Assembly: GCA_040386775.1 (NCBI GenBank)
Contig: JAZKEU010000003.1
Span: 64,308-128,307, forward strand
DNA length: 64,000 nucleotides
Source of the DNA: Bdellovibrionota bacterium
GTDB taxonomy: Bacteria; Bdellovibrionota; Bdellovibrionia; Bdellovibrionales; JAEYZS01
Reading direction: 5' to 3'
Part shown: piece after piece, positions 23,627 through 32,381 of the stretch
How the letters are laid out: each line of letters opens with the position of its first letter
Numbering within the stretch: the first letter of the stretch is position 1
Position numbers and translations under genes: made by a program
Notes under the pieces: model-generated
Seen by the model: the letters and a program-made list of their open reading frames with translations, nothing else
Databases searched by the model: none
What the model was told of the DNA's origin: nothing

Positions 23627-25471
23627 ATGTGCGGTATCGTTGGTTATTACGGAGAGAAAAATCCTAAAGACGTTATCATGGATGGACTCAAAGCCCTGGA
23701 ATATCGCGGATACGACAGTGCGGGTGTTGCGATCTTTGATCACGGCCAAGTGAAAAGAGTAAGAGCTGAAGGAAAATTGGTGAATCTAGAGGTCCTTCTG
23801 AAAAATACTTCTTTTGATGGTCATACCGGAATTGGTCACACAAGATGGGCCACTCACGGAGTTCCTTCGGAAAGAAACGCGCATCCTCACACGGTGGATG
23901 GCGTAAGTATTGTTCATAATGGAATCATCGAAAACTATATCGACATCAAAGAAAAATTAGCCAAAGACGGTGTGAAATTCACTTCTGACACAGACTCTGA
24001 ACTTGTGGCGCATTTGATTTCTAGAGAAATTAAGAATACAAAAAATTTATTAAAAGCTGTCTTTAATGTTTTACCAAAACTTCATGGCGCATTTTCTATT
24101 GTGACGTTATGGCAGGAAACTCCAAATGAGATTGTAGCATTTAAAAATGGTCCACCGCTTCTACTGGGCGCGGGAGATGGAGAAAATATCATTGCAAGTG
24201 ATCTTCAGGCCATTGTGAAACACACAAAAAACATTGTCTATGTAGAAGACAACGAAGTGATCCATGTGGATGGTGTTAAGTATGCACTGTATACGGGAGA
24301 CGGAAAGAAAATCAGTAGAGCTCCAGAAAAAATTGAATGGACTCAGGAAGCCGCGGAAAAAAAAGGTTATCCCCATTTTATGCTTAAGGAAATTTTTGAG
24401 CAGCCAAGAACTGTAGCAAGTGCAATTCAGCCCTATATCGATTTAGAAACAATGTCTTTAAATATGGGACAACTTGCAAATACAACGGACGAGATGCTTT
24501 CAAAGCAACTTTCTAAGTTTGAAAGAATGATCATAGTGGCTTGCGGAACAAGTTACTACGCAGGAATGGTAGCTGAATATTATTTAGAGAAAATAGCAAA
24601 GATTCCAGTAGAAATCGAGTTTGCTTCAGAATTTAGATACAGAGAACCTATCGTGGATAAAAACACATTGGTTTTATTTATTTCTCAAAGTGGTGAGACG
24701 GCAGATACTATTGCAGCGATGAAGCTTGTGAAAGAGCAAGGCGTTTCGACGATGAGCCTTTGCAATGTAAAGCTTTCGACTCTTGATCGTGCTACGCAAT
24801 TTAAAATGTACATGAACTGTGAATCTGAAATCGGTGTGGCAAGTACAAAAGCCTTTACAAGCAGTTTGATTCTATTGAATCTTTTCTCTTTATATCTTGG
24901 AAAAATTCGTGGTCATGTGAATGCTGATGAAGAGAAGAAACACATTCGTGCGCTTTTGGATTTCCCAAGTCTTATGGAAAAAGTTTTAGCCTACGATTCT
25001 TTCTTTAAAGAAACGGCGGAAGATTTAAAAAAGTTCAGAGGCTTTTTATATATAGGACGCGGTGTAAATTACCCGATAGCAATGGAAGGTGCTTTGAAAT
25101 TAAAAGAGTTGGCTTATATGCATGCAGAAGGTTATGCCGCAGGCGAAATGAAGCACGGACCGATTGCCTTGATTGATGAGAAGATGGCTATTGTTGCGGT
25201 TGCACCTTACGATGACGTTTTTGAAAAAACGATGAGCAATGTAGAAGAAGTTGCGGCTCGTGGAGGAAAAGTGATTGGCATTGGCTCTGATCAAAACGAA
25301 AGTATGAAAAGAGTTTCACAACACTATTTAACTCTTCCACAGGCGCATTGGAGTTTGAATCCAATTTTAGCAGTTGTCCCATTACAACTTATGGCATATC
25401 ACGTATCCGATTCCCTAGGCTACGACGTCGACCAGCCTAGAAATCTTGCCAAGTCCGTAACAGTCGAGTAA
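23627..25471 (+). CDS. glmS: Glutamine--fructose-6-phosphate aminotransferase
   Basis: Makes glucosamine-6-phosphate from fructose-6-phosphate and glutamine, the entry to UDP-GlcNAc. 614 residues (normal): N-terminal glutaminase with catalytic Cys2 (MCGIVGYYG), TRWATHG and SDTDSE; two SIS domains (ACGTSYYAG, SQSGETADT; then GRGVNYPIAMEGALK) and the family C-terminus DQPRNLAKSVTVE. AGGAAAG precedes the ATG. Only 23 bases separate it from glmU, so there is no room for a glmS ribozyme. The terminator-like hairpin follows at 25475. Confidence 0.97.
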   Translation: MCGIVGYYGEKNPKDVIMDGLKALEYRGYDSAGVAIFDHGQVKRVRAEGKLVNLEVLLKNTSFDGHTGIGHTRWATHGVPSERNAHPHTVDGVSIVHNGIIENYIDIKEKLAKDGVKFTSDTDSELVAHLISREIKNTKNLLKAVFNVLPKLHGAFSIVTLWQETPNEIVAFKNGPPLLLGAGDGENIIASDLQAIVKHTKNIVYVEDNEVIHVDGVKYALYTGDGKKISRAPEKIEWTQEAAEKKGYPHFMLKEIFEQPRTVASAIQPYIDLETMSLNMGQLANTTDEMLSKQLSKFERMIIVACGTSYYAGMVAEYYLEKIAKIPVEIEFASEFRYREPIVDKNTLVLFISQSGETADTIAAMKLVKEQGVSTMSLCNVKLSTLDRATQFKMYMNCESEIGVASTKAFTSSLILLNLFSLYLGKIRGHVNADEEKKHIRALLDFPSLMEKVLAYDSFFKETAEDLKKFRGFLYIGRGVNYPIAMEGALKLKELAYMHAEGYAAGEMKHGPIALIDEKMAIVAVAPYDDVFEKTMSNVEEVAARGGKVIGIGSDQNESMKRVSQHYLTLPQAHWSLNPILAVVPLQLMAYHVSDSLGYDVDQPRNLAKSVTVE

Positions 25472-25474
25472 CCT

Positions 25475-25491
25475 AGTGCCCTGCACTTTTT
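25475..25491 (+). terminator. Short hairpin after glmS
   Basis: AGTGC-CCT-GCACT followed by TTTT, starting 4 bases after the glmS stop. A 5-pair stem with a short T-run, so a weak terminator; some read-through into the bacterioferritin-like gene is possible. Confidence 0.5.
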
Positions 25492-25511
25492 GAGTAGACG
25501 AGGAGATCATT

Positions 25512-25940
25512 ATGAAGAATGCAAAAGTTATTGAAAGTTTAAATCATATTTTAGAATTAGAAGTTTCTGGAGTAGTTAGATATTTGCATTATGCTCTGAT
25601 GATCACGGGGCCAAATAGAATTCCAATCGTGAAATGGTTCCATGAACAAGCCAACGAAGGCTATGCTCACGCCTCTATTATTGGTGAGAAGATAACAGCT
25701 TTGGGTGGTCATCCTTCATTAAAAGTGAGCCCCGTGCCGGAAACGAAGACTCATAAAGTACTCGATATCCTAAAAGAAAGCCTACAATTCGAAGAAAAAG
25801 CAGTAGAAAAATACAAAGAATTACTAAGATCTATTGATCCAGAGGATATCGCTCTCGAAGAACTCATTCGTGGAATGATTAAAATTGAAACTGAGCATAT
25901 CGAAGAAGTTCATAAGATGCTTGCCGTCGAGAAAAATTAA
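25512..25940 (+). CDS. Bacterioferritin-like four-helix protein
   Basis: 142 residues forming four helices like bacterioferritin/ferritin. Carboxylate and His residues of a di-iron centre are present: Glu15/17 in helix A, Glu49 and His53 in helix B (NEGYAHA), Glu94/95 in helix C (LQFEEKAVEKY) and the ETEH motif (126-129) in helix D. The Met that ligates haem in true bacterioferritins (EMKH context) is not conserved, and the B-helix Glu-His spacing is one residue longer. It may store iron or act as a di-iron oxidase in oxidative stress. Clear AGGAG nine bases before the ATG. Confidence 0.75.
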   Translation: MKNAKVIESLNHILELEVSGVVRYLHYALMITGPNRIPIVKWFHEQANEGYAHASIIGEKITALGGHPSLKVSPVPETKTHKVLDILKESLQFEEKAVEKYKELLRSIDPEDIALEELIRGMIKIETEHIEEVHKMLAVEKN

Positions 25941-26107
25941 ACCAGAGAAAAATTAATCCGTTTCATTCTGAGACGTAAAATCAAAAACAAAATGTCAAAC
26001 TGACAGACACCTGTTGTTTGTATATGCGTTTGTACATTTCATTAGCCTCCCAATTGTTTTAGGCCGGTATGACCTTTGCTTTATTAGTAAGTGTCCGGGG
26101 GGATACA

Positions 26108-27913
26108 ATGTCTACAGCTTCATCTAAAAAAGTTATACCTATGTTACTTGCAACTGCGCTGGGCTCAACGCTTGTGACGTATCAAAACTGCGCACAAATG
26201 AAATTCAGTCCATCCGAACAAAAGGTAATTAATGAAAATCCATTTAGCTTTAACCCTAATGACTTTGTCGCTGGTGTTGATGCTATCGACGGAACTGTGC
26301 CAACGGAAAATCTAAGAGTGAACAGCGTACAAGAGGCGGCGCAAAGCTTTGTGAAAGACTGTTCACTTCAAGAAACATATGAAATAGAAAAAGAACAAGT
26401 ACTCGAAGAAGTAAAAGCCGATCCTACAGGCAAAACACTTCCCATCGCTTATGCTGTATCTTATGGACATAAAGAAGATGTGCTTGCTCAGTTCGCGCAT
26501 AAAAGAGCAATTCTAAGTAAAGACAATGCTGGGGTATCTTATATTCCCGTGGGTCCTAAAAAATCTTCTACGATGGAAGGTGGGCATCTCTATTATTCAG
26601 TAAATCATGACAAAGCTAAGGAAGATTATATTAAGGGCAATAGATGTTTCTTCAACACTGTGACAATCCTTGGTGAAAAGAAACAACCTTCTAATGAAAG
26701 ATATGATTTCATCGGTAACATTGGTGACAATCACAACGTTCACTACATGTATTATGGATGGTGTGATGCCGGTGCAGGTGGTTCATGCGCGGCGGATGGC
26801 AACTACGGTAAAGACAAATTTGCCAATAGACTTTTCCAAAGAGTGGATCCAAATGCTGAGCCGCAAATCGTAAAACTTTATGTGGCAGACATTAGAGAAA
26901 AACATTTGGCTTTGGGAAGTGGCGGTAATCCTGTCATCAACGTGAATGAAGGCGCGGCGAGAGGTGCGGAAAACACTGTAGACCTAAAAGAGTTGGTAGA
27001 TCTAGATGTGATTTTCCAAAATCTAGGTCAAGCGATCAGAAACTTAAGCTCGGATCGCTCAGGTGATGGCGGTAGAGTTTTTACCGAGATGGTTGGTGTA
27101 CCACAATTGTTACATAACTTATTATTGGCTGGTGAATCAGGAACCGTAATTTCAAGTCAATATACGCCAATCGCGTTGGATCTTGGAGAGAAGAAAGTTG
27201 TTACTTCAAGTGTAAATTGGGGTTCATTCTTCAATATGGCAGCCCTTGAGAATTTAGATCCACTAATTAGAAAAGAAGCTCTTAATGTTCCACATAAAAC
27301 AGCATGGTTGGGTGGTGGCCTCGTGGACAAAAAATCATCTGTATTGGACGGAAGAGCATTCAAAATAGATGTGAGAAGAGAAGTAACGGATGGATTCTTA
27401 GTGATGCCAGACGCTGATGGAAAAGTAAGAAGCTCAAGAAATATGTTTGGTGATCATACCATCGTCGATGGAAAAACTTATGAAAATGGATTCTTGGCTC
27501 TACAAGCTCTGGCTAAAAAAGATTGTGATAGCGAAGATGTAAAAGATCGCTACTTTGGCCCGTGGGATGGCGACTTGTATAAAGACAAAGTGAAAGTATG
27601 GACGGACGCAAATAAAAACGGTGTGGTGAACGACGGAGAAATCAAATCCTTAGCCGATGCAGGTGTAGTGGCGGTGAGTTCATGCAACATCGTACACAAT
27701 GAAACAGAAGATTCTTTTGGTAACGGTACACATTTAAGATCGGCATTCTTATTCGATACAAAAAAGGATATCGATGAATTGGAAATCATTAACAGAATCA
27801 TCACCGGTGAAACTTCGGATGGTTTAGAAGCGGAATTCCGACTTGCAATCGACTTGATCTTTAAGACCAAGCCGGGAGTTCTCTTAAAGAATTACCCTGC
27901 AGGGTTGAAATAG
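26108..27913 (+). CDS. Large putative lipoprotein, unknown function, EF-hand-like loop
   Basis: 601 residues from ATG at 26108, which has GGGGGG five bases upstream; the longer frame from 26069 has no such site. The N-terminus is a signal peptide with TLVTYQNC around Cys28, an unusual lipobox because the position before Cys is Asn. The rest is soluble. A calcium-loop-like segment, DANKNGVVNDGE, occurs around residue 500, and Cys residues at C185, C218, C226 and C473 could form disulphides. No enzyme motif recognised. It probably sits on the cell envelope. A strong terminator at 27946-27977 follows. Confidence 0.65.
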   Translation: MSTASSKKVIPMLLATALGSTLVTYQNCAQMKFSPSEQKVINENPFSFNPNDFVAGVDAIDGTVPTENLRVNSVQEAAQSFVKDCSLQETYEIEKEQVLEEVKADPTGKTLPIAYAVSYGHKEDVLAQFAHKRAILSKDNAGVSYIPVGPKKSSTMEGGHLYYSVNHDKAKEDYIKGNRCFFNTVTILGEKKQPSNERYDFIGNIGDNHNVHYMYYGWCDAGAGGSCAADGNYGKDKFANRLFQRVDPNAEPQIVKLYVADIREKHLALGSGGNPVINVNEGAARGAENTVDLKELVDLDVIFQNLGQAIRNLSSDRSGDGGRVFTEMVGVPQLLHNLLLAGESGTVISSQYTPIALDLGEKKVVTSSVNWGSFFNMAALENLDPLIRKEALNVPHKTAWLGGGLVDKKSSVLDGRAFKIDVRREVTDGFLVMPDADGKVRSSRNMFGDHTIVDGKTYENGFLALQALAKKDCDSEDVKDRYFGPWDGDLYKDKVKVWTDANKNGVVNDGEIKSLADAGVVAVSSCNIVHNETEDSFGNGTHLRSAFLFDTKKDIDELEIINRIITGETSDGLEAEFRLAIDLIFKTKPGVLLKNYPAGLK

Positions 27914-27945
27914 TCTCGAGAATTTATTTTACCTAGGCAACTAAT

Positions 27946-27980
27946 AAAAGCAGATTGAGCCTCCTCAATCTGCTTTTTTA
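27946..27980. terminator. Strong bidirectional terminator
   Basis: Perfect 14-pair stem AAAAGCAGATTGAG / CTCAATCTGCTTTT with a 4-base loop, then TTTATTTTTAG. It lies between the lipoprotein gene and the convergent small secreted-protein gene and is A-rich/T-rich on both sides, so it can end both transcripts. Confidence 0.9.
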
Positions 27981-27983
27981 TTT

Positions 27984-28328
27984 TTAGTTCTGTGTACAGT
28001 TGAAAGTCTCAGGAGAGCTACCATCTGTCTCTATGAATGAAAGAGCCACAGGAACATATTTTCCATTAACATGATCGAACTCTAAAGCAGCGTCTGACTT
28101 GATGCCATTTAAAAAGCCTACACAGTCTTGATACGAACAAATAAAGTCAGCTACGCGAAAAGTTCCTTCGACTTTTACTTTGTAAAGAGCTTGTGCTCCA
28201 TCTTTTAACAAAGAAACAGATGCTGATGTCCAAGGTGATTTTTCACTAGGAGTACATTCTGCGCTATTGGCATATGATATGCTTGAATAAGAAATTAATA
28301 ATGACATTATAAGAGTGTTGATTTTCAT
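27984..28328 (-). CDS. Small exported protein with four cysteines, unknown function
   Basis: 114 residues with a signal peptide (hydrophobic 6-20, YANSA cleavage-like). The mature part has four Cys (SAECTPS, FICSYQDCVG, FNCTQN), spaced so as to allow two disulphides, and looks like a compact beta protein. No family recognised. Its start region has an AT-rich leader with GGGGGATC just upstream of the ATG, a good ribosome site. It is the only gene between two convergent or same-strand units. Confidence 0.6.
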   Translation of the reverse strand: MKINTLIMSLLISYSSISYANSAECTPSEKSPWTSASVSLLKDGAQALYKVKVEGTFRVADFICSYQDCVGFLNGIKSDAALEFDHVNGKYVPVALSFIETDGSSPETFNCTQN

Positions 28329-28450
28329 AGATCCCCCGTTGGTTTAAAAAATTACTTACTTCTCAAGGTAAGATATTCGAATTCTTTAGAATGTATATCA
28401 CTTTTTTATATATATCTATTATAGGTAAAAAATTATGATAGTACTTTTAG

Positions 28451-29800
28451 CTATAAGTGAGTGGGTAGAGATTTATTTAGCCATGCGTTAAAAGCTACTT
28501 GAGCATTCTCAATCTGTTTTTTCTTTTTTATGTCCTTGGGAATTTTTCTACCTTTGGGTACAGGAAGCGCAGGCAATAATCCAAAATTGATGTTTGTGGG
28601 TTGGAAATTTTCTTTTTTTTCTAGAGTGATCGCGTGTAGCAGTGCGCCCATGGCACTTTCTCGAGGTGGGGGATTGAAGGGTTTGTCTGAGTATTTTTGT
28701 TCTATAAAGTTTGCGACCAACATCCCGATGCAAGTAGATTCAAAGTATCCTTCAACTCCGGTGATTTGACCTGCAAGGTAAAGATCTGGATCTTTTTTAC
28801 TAGAGAGATCCTGGTTTAAAACCTCTGGAGAATTGACGTACATGTTTCGGTGAATGCTACCAAGCTTTAAAAATTCTGCATTTTGTAATCCTGGAATCAT
28901 TTTAAAAATTCTTTGCTGTTCACCGTAAGCGAGTTTGGTTTGAAAGCCCACCATATTGAAGGCGGTTCCTTCAAGATTATCCTGTCTCAATTGCACAACG
29001 GCATAAGGATATCTTCCAGTTCTTGGATCGTCGAGACCAACAGGTTTCAGTGGACCAAACCTTAGAGTTTCATCCCCGCGCCTGATCATTTCTTCGATAG
29101 GCATACAGCCATCAAAGTAAGGCGTGTCTTTCTCAAATTCTTTAGGTTCAATTTTTTTAGCGAGTTTTATTTCGTTGATGAAGGCGTAGTATTCTTCTTT
29201 GTTCATTGGGCAATTGTAGTAATCATTATTGCCTTTACCATAGCGGTCAGCTTTCCATGCAAAAGTTGTATCAATAGTGTCGGCATCCACAATGGGTGCA
29301 ATGGCATCAAAGAAATATAAAAATTTTTGTCCAAGATGTTCTAAAAGATCTCGGGCTAAATTTTCATTCGTTAGGGGACCCGTTGCAATGACGGCCGGAC
29401 GTGGAATGTCTGAAAGTTTTTCGACAACTTCTTTTCTCACTTCGATATTGGGATGATTTTCAATCTGCTTTGAAATTTCTTGAGCAAAAACAGCTCGATC
29501 AACTCCGAGAGCCTGGCCTGCGGGCACTGCCGCAAGTTTTGCCGCTTTTAAAATGTAAGAACCAAGGAGTTCCGCTTCGGCCTTCAATTCCCCAGGACAT
29601 GAAACCGGATTGAGCGTGCCAAAAGAATTTGAGCAGACCAGCTCGGCAAAATCCTTTGTTTTGTGAGCTGGCGTCATGATGTTGCCTTGGCGCATTTCAA
29701 ATAAAACAACTTTAAAGCCAAAATTGGCGAGTTGTAGTGCGCACTCGCTACCAGCTAGACCACCGCCCACGATATGAATTGTCTGATTTGCCTTTTTCAT
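28451..29800 (-). CDS. trmFO: Methylenetetrahydrofolate--tRNA-(uracil-5-)-methyltransferase
   Basis: Folate/FAD-dependent enzyme forming ribothymidine at U54 of tRNA. 449 residues (normal): FAD-binding HIVGGGLAGSECALQLA (9-25), NSFGTLNPVSCPG, TGPLTNENLA, FFDAIAPIVD, YNCPMNKEEYYAF and the distal FAD site YLAGQITGVEGYFES. It is divergent from the DciA-like gene with only 15 bases between starts. Confidence 0.95.
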   Translation of the reverse strand: MKKANQTIHIVGGGLAGSECALQLANFGFKVVLFEMRQGNIMTPAHKTKDFAELVCSNSFGTLNPVSCPGELKAEAELLGSYILKAAKLAAVPAGQALGVDRAVFAQEISKQIENHPNIEVRKEVVEKLSDIPRPAVIATGPLTNENLARDLLEHLGQKFLYFFDAIAPIVDADTIDTTFAWKADRYGKGNNDYYNCPMNKEEYYAFINEIKLAKKIEPKEFEKDTPYFDGCMPIEEMIRRGDETLRFGPLKPVGLDDPRTGRYPYAVVQLRQDNLEGTAFNMVGFQTKLAYGEQQRIFKMIPGLQNAEFLKLGSIHRNMYVNSPEVLNQDLSSKKDPDLYLAGQITGVEGYFESTCIGMLVANFIEQKYSDKPFNPPPRESAMGALLHAITLEKKENFQPTNINFGLLPALPVPKGRKIPKDIKKKKQIENAQVAFNAWLNKSLPTHL

Positions 29801-29815
29801 ATAAAAATAAATCCT

Positions 29816-30241
29816 ATGTCTGAGAACAAATACTCTTCAAAAAATTCAAGTCCCAGAGCTCTAAAAACTCCGGCCCGCAAAGCTGATCTCAGCAATGCTA
29901 CCGATGTTCTGGAGAGCGTGCTTCTTAATAACAAATCTCCTCTCTCGGATCAATTTATGCGTTGGAAATTGTGGAGAAAATGGCCGGAAGTTGTAGGACC
30001 TACAATCTCTGCTCAGAGCATGCCGGTAGGATTTGTTCAAGGGACGCTCTATGTGTGGGTCAAAAACGCCGTTTGGATGCATGAAATGCTCTTTTTGGCG
30101 GGCCCCATCAGAGAGAAGGTAAATACTTTCATGGAGAAGGGTTGGGTGCAGCAAGTGCGCTTCACTCTCAATCAGCACGAAGTCCCAAAGATGGATGAAG
30201 ACAGCGCCATGAAAGATTCTGAAATTATCAATAAGAAATAA
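29816..30241 (+). CDS. DUF721 / DciA-like protein
   Basis: The start ATG at 29816 (141 residues) is chosen over the Met at 29774, which lies inside trmFO. Residues 44-125 form the DUF721 region: WRKWPEVVGPTISAQSMPV, GTLYVWVKNAVWMHEML and a short beta/alpha end. In many bacteria DUF721 proteins (DciA) help load the replicative DnaB helicase. The N-terminus is Ser/Lys/Ala-rich and disordered. It is divergent from trmFO. Its role here is inferred from the family. Confidence 0.75.
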   Translation: MSENKYSSKNSSPRALKTPARKADLSNATDVLESVLLNNKSPLSDQFMRWKLWRKWPEVVGPTISAQSMPVGFVQGTLYVWVKNAVWMHEMLFLAGPIREKVNTFMEKGWVQQVRFTLNQHEVPKMDEDSAMKDSEIINKK

Positions 30242-30418
30242 ACTCTACTCGGGGCAGTTTTTTTTCTTATTTTGCAATTGTTGTTAAAAAGTTGCTCCAA
30301 TTTTGAAATGTCATTAATGAGCCTAGTTTTAATCTCTAAACAGATTCTTATTTCCATTTGTAATATTGAACTTTTAGGCTGGCATACAGGATGCATCTAA
30401 AGTTGGTTGAGGTGTTCC

Positions 30419-31498
30419 TTGGCGATTGGTTATAAAATCATTCCATTTTTTCTAGCTATTTTGCTGCCTTTGTTTGCTCAAGGGAGTAATCAATGCCTTC
30501 ATCTATTTGAAAATTTTAACTCACCTCAAATTCTTAAAATAGTTGACCCTCAAGCGAGTAAATCCTTTATCTATGATTCGCAGTGGTTGATTCACAAACT
30601 CTTCAATGAAGGGTGGCAAAAACGCCTACAAAATGCCGATCCTGGACGAGATCATTTATCGCTCTTGCAAGATATTTTGTTGGAGACGCAAAAAGAGTTA
30701 AAGGACAGCATACAAAGAGAATATCTAGAACCTCCTGCGGAAGTTTTGGAAATTTACGTGCATTTGTCGAACTCTCTTGCTCAAGGCATTCGGGAAAGAA
30801 GAATCACTTTGGATTTCTATACGGCTTATCTCAAGGTCGTTTCTTATATTTTTTTTGATAGTCAGACTGTTCTTTTTCCTAATCGATATAAAGTTGATCC
30901 CGGCGCCGTCAGAGATGATCTTCTTCGTCCGTCTAAATCTTCTTTAGGAGAAATATTTCATTTACTGACGCTAGCACACCTTGATTTTTATGATTTCATT
31001 TATCTATGGCCCGATGTTCATCCGGAAGGTATTGTGATGCAAAGAGAAATCAAATTCGAAGGCAAAAGTAATGGGGATACCATTCGCTTTCGCGCCCATG
31101 ACCACTTCCACTCCAAAGGCTTTATGTCTGCGTATAAGAGGCTCTCTGCTCTAGATAGATTAGAATTTAGGGAAATTTTAAAATTTGTTAGAAGCTATAA
31201 AAATCAATTGAACGAGCAAGAGCAAGTGATTTTCAGTTCAGTCTTTTTTGAGTTTATGCACGAAGTTCACGATTTAAATTATATTGTCCAAACTTTTAAT
31301 GATCAGTCGCAACTAGGAAGTAGTACCCGTAAAATTATGGCTAAAAAATTAAAGGAAAAAGCACAAACAACTTATGATCGATTTCAAAATCCAAATGATT
31401 ACGGAGTGGCTTACGCTTTAAAGAGTATGGATAAGAATTACTTTGTTAATCAAACCGAGAGAATTTTCAAAAGAGTGACCATAAATTATCAAAAATAA
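30419..31498 (+). CDS. Exported protein of unknown function
   Basis: 359 residues from a TTG start with GAGGTG four bases upstream; the frame is open to a TTG at 30407, which has no good ribosome site. Signal peptide: hydrophobic residues about 5-20, cleavage near AQGS. The mature part is mostly helical with charged residues and a His-rich stretch (AHDHFHSKGF, near residue 230). I recognise no domain. A 165-base gap separates it from the DciA-like gene, so it probably has its own promoter. It converges with the M23 peptidase gene, 17 bases away. Confidence 0.6.
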   Translation: MAIGYKIIPFFLAILLPLFAQGSNQCLHLFENFNSPQILKIVDPQASKSFIYDSQWLIHKLFNEGWQKRLQNADPGRDHLSLLQDILLETQKELKDSIQREYLEPPAEVLEIYVHLSNSLAQGIRERRITLDFYTAYLKVVSYIFFDSQTVLFPNRYKVDPGAVRDDLLRPSKSSLGEIFHLLTLAHLDFYDFIYLWPDVHPEGIVMQREIKFEGKSNGDTIRFRAHDHFHSKGFMSAYKRLSALDRLEFREILKFVRSYKNQLNEQEQVIFSSVFFEFMHEVHDLNYIVQTFNDQSQLGSSTRKIMAKKLKEKAQTTYDRFQNPNDYGVAYALKSMDKNYFVNQTERIFKRVTINYQK

Positions 31499-31515
31499 AA
31501 ATATATCAAGAGACC

Positions 31516-32295
31516 TTAAAAGCAAGCCATCTTTACCGTTTCCATAAATACCAATGGATCTGTGACTATGCCTTTCCAGGCCACTTCCCAGTGCAAGTGA
31601 GGGGCTTCGACCCTTCCTGTATTTCCAGATTTGGCGATGAGCTCGCCTTTTTTAATATTCTGACCAGGTTTCACGAGTAGTTCGCTCAAATGATAATATT
31701 TAGAAAAAATAGCATTACCATGATCGATGATCACAGCATTTCCAGGAATAACAAATTTATTTGCTATTGAAACTTTGCCGTCAGCCATGGCGTAAACTTT
31801 AGTCCCAATCATGGCTCTTAAATCGAGGCCCGTGTGGAAGTACTGCATGCCCGTTGGGAGTCTTCGATAAGAACCAAATTGTGAAACTTGTTTTGATTTA
31901 ATTGGAAGTTGGGTTTCTAAACAAAAAGATCCTGGGCTTTCTTTTAAAAGCGAAGATTTAATGGTGGATTTTTCTTGATCAATTTGAGTGGCTTCGATTT
32001 TTTGAAGTTCATTAAAAAAGTTTGCGGGAATACGAATGGACGAAGGATTATCCAATTTCCTCACCTGTAGGCTCGTGATCGTCCCCGCAATGTCTTGAGT
32101 GGGGTGAGAAAATAATCCTCTTGATATATTTGAAAGAGACATAATGACGGCCTGATCATTTTTATAAAGTGGAATAACGCCAAAGAATTTGGTTGGGCTA
32201 ATTCGGGAGAGTTTTGTGTTGTCGAAATAAAAATCAGAATTTTTTTGATCAATCGATTCCAGCCAAAATGACTCTCCCGCCTTAGGAGAGCTCAT
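31516..32295 (-). CDS. M23 (LytM) family peptidase with atypical start
   Basis: Peptidoglycan endopeptidase-type domain in the C-terminal half: FHTGLDLRA (His154, Asp158 from the ATG at 32295) and HLHWE (His233, His235) are the zinc site. The N-terminal half is a beta-rich domain typical of exported LytM proteins. The ATG at 32295 has no signal peptide. The frame stays open upstream and encodes a near-ideal one (IIFCLCLFTLWIFPSS), back to the mlaD stop region at 32385, but without ATG, GTG or TTG there. So either translation begins at a non-canonical codon (ATA at 32385, right after AAGGAAGG) or by frameshift from mlaD. Last gene of the Mla operon. It should act in the periplasm. Confidence 0.8.
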   Translation of the reverse strand: MSSPKAGESFWLESIDQKNSDFYFDNTKLSRISPTKFFGVIPLYKNDQAVIMSLSNISRGLFSHPTQDIAGTITSLQVRKLDNPSSIRIPANFFNELQKIEATQIDQEKSTIKSSLLKESPGSFCLETQLPIKSKQVSQFGSYRRLPTGMQYFHTGLDLRAMIGTKVYAMADGKVSIANKFVIPGNAVIIDHGNAIFSKYYHLSELLVKPGQNIKKGELIAKSGNTGRVEAPHLHWEVAWKGIVTDPLVFMETVKMACF

Positions 32296-32381
32296 TTTGA
32301 AAGCAAGTTCCGATACGATATTTGTTTTTAAAATATTACTTGAAGGAAAGATCCAAAGCGTAAAGAGGCAAAGGCAAAATA

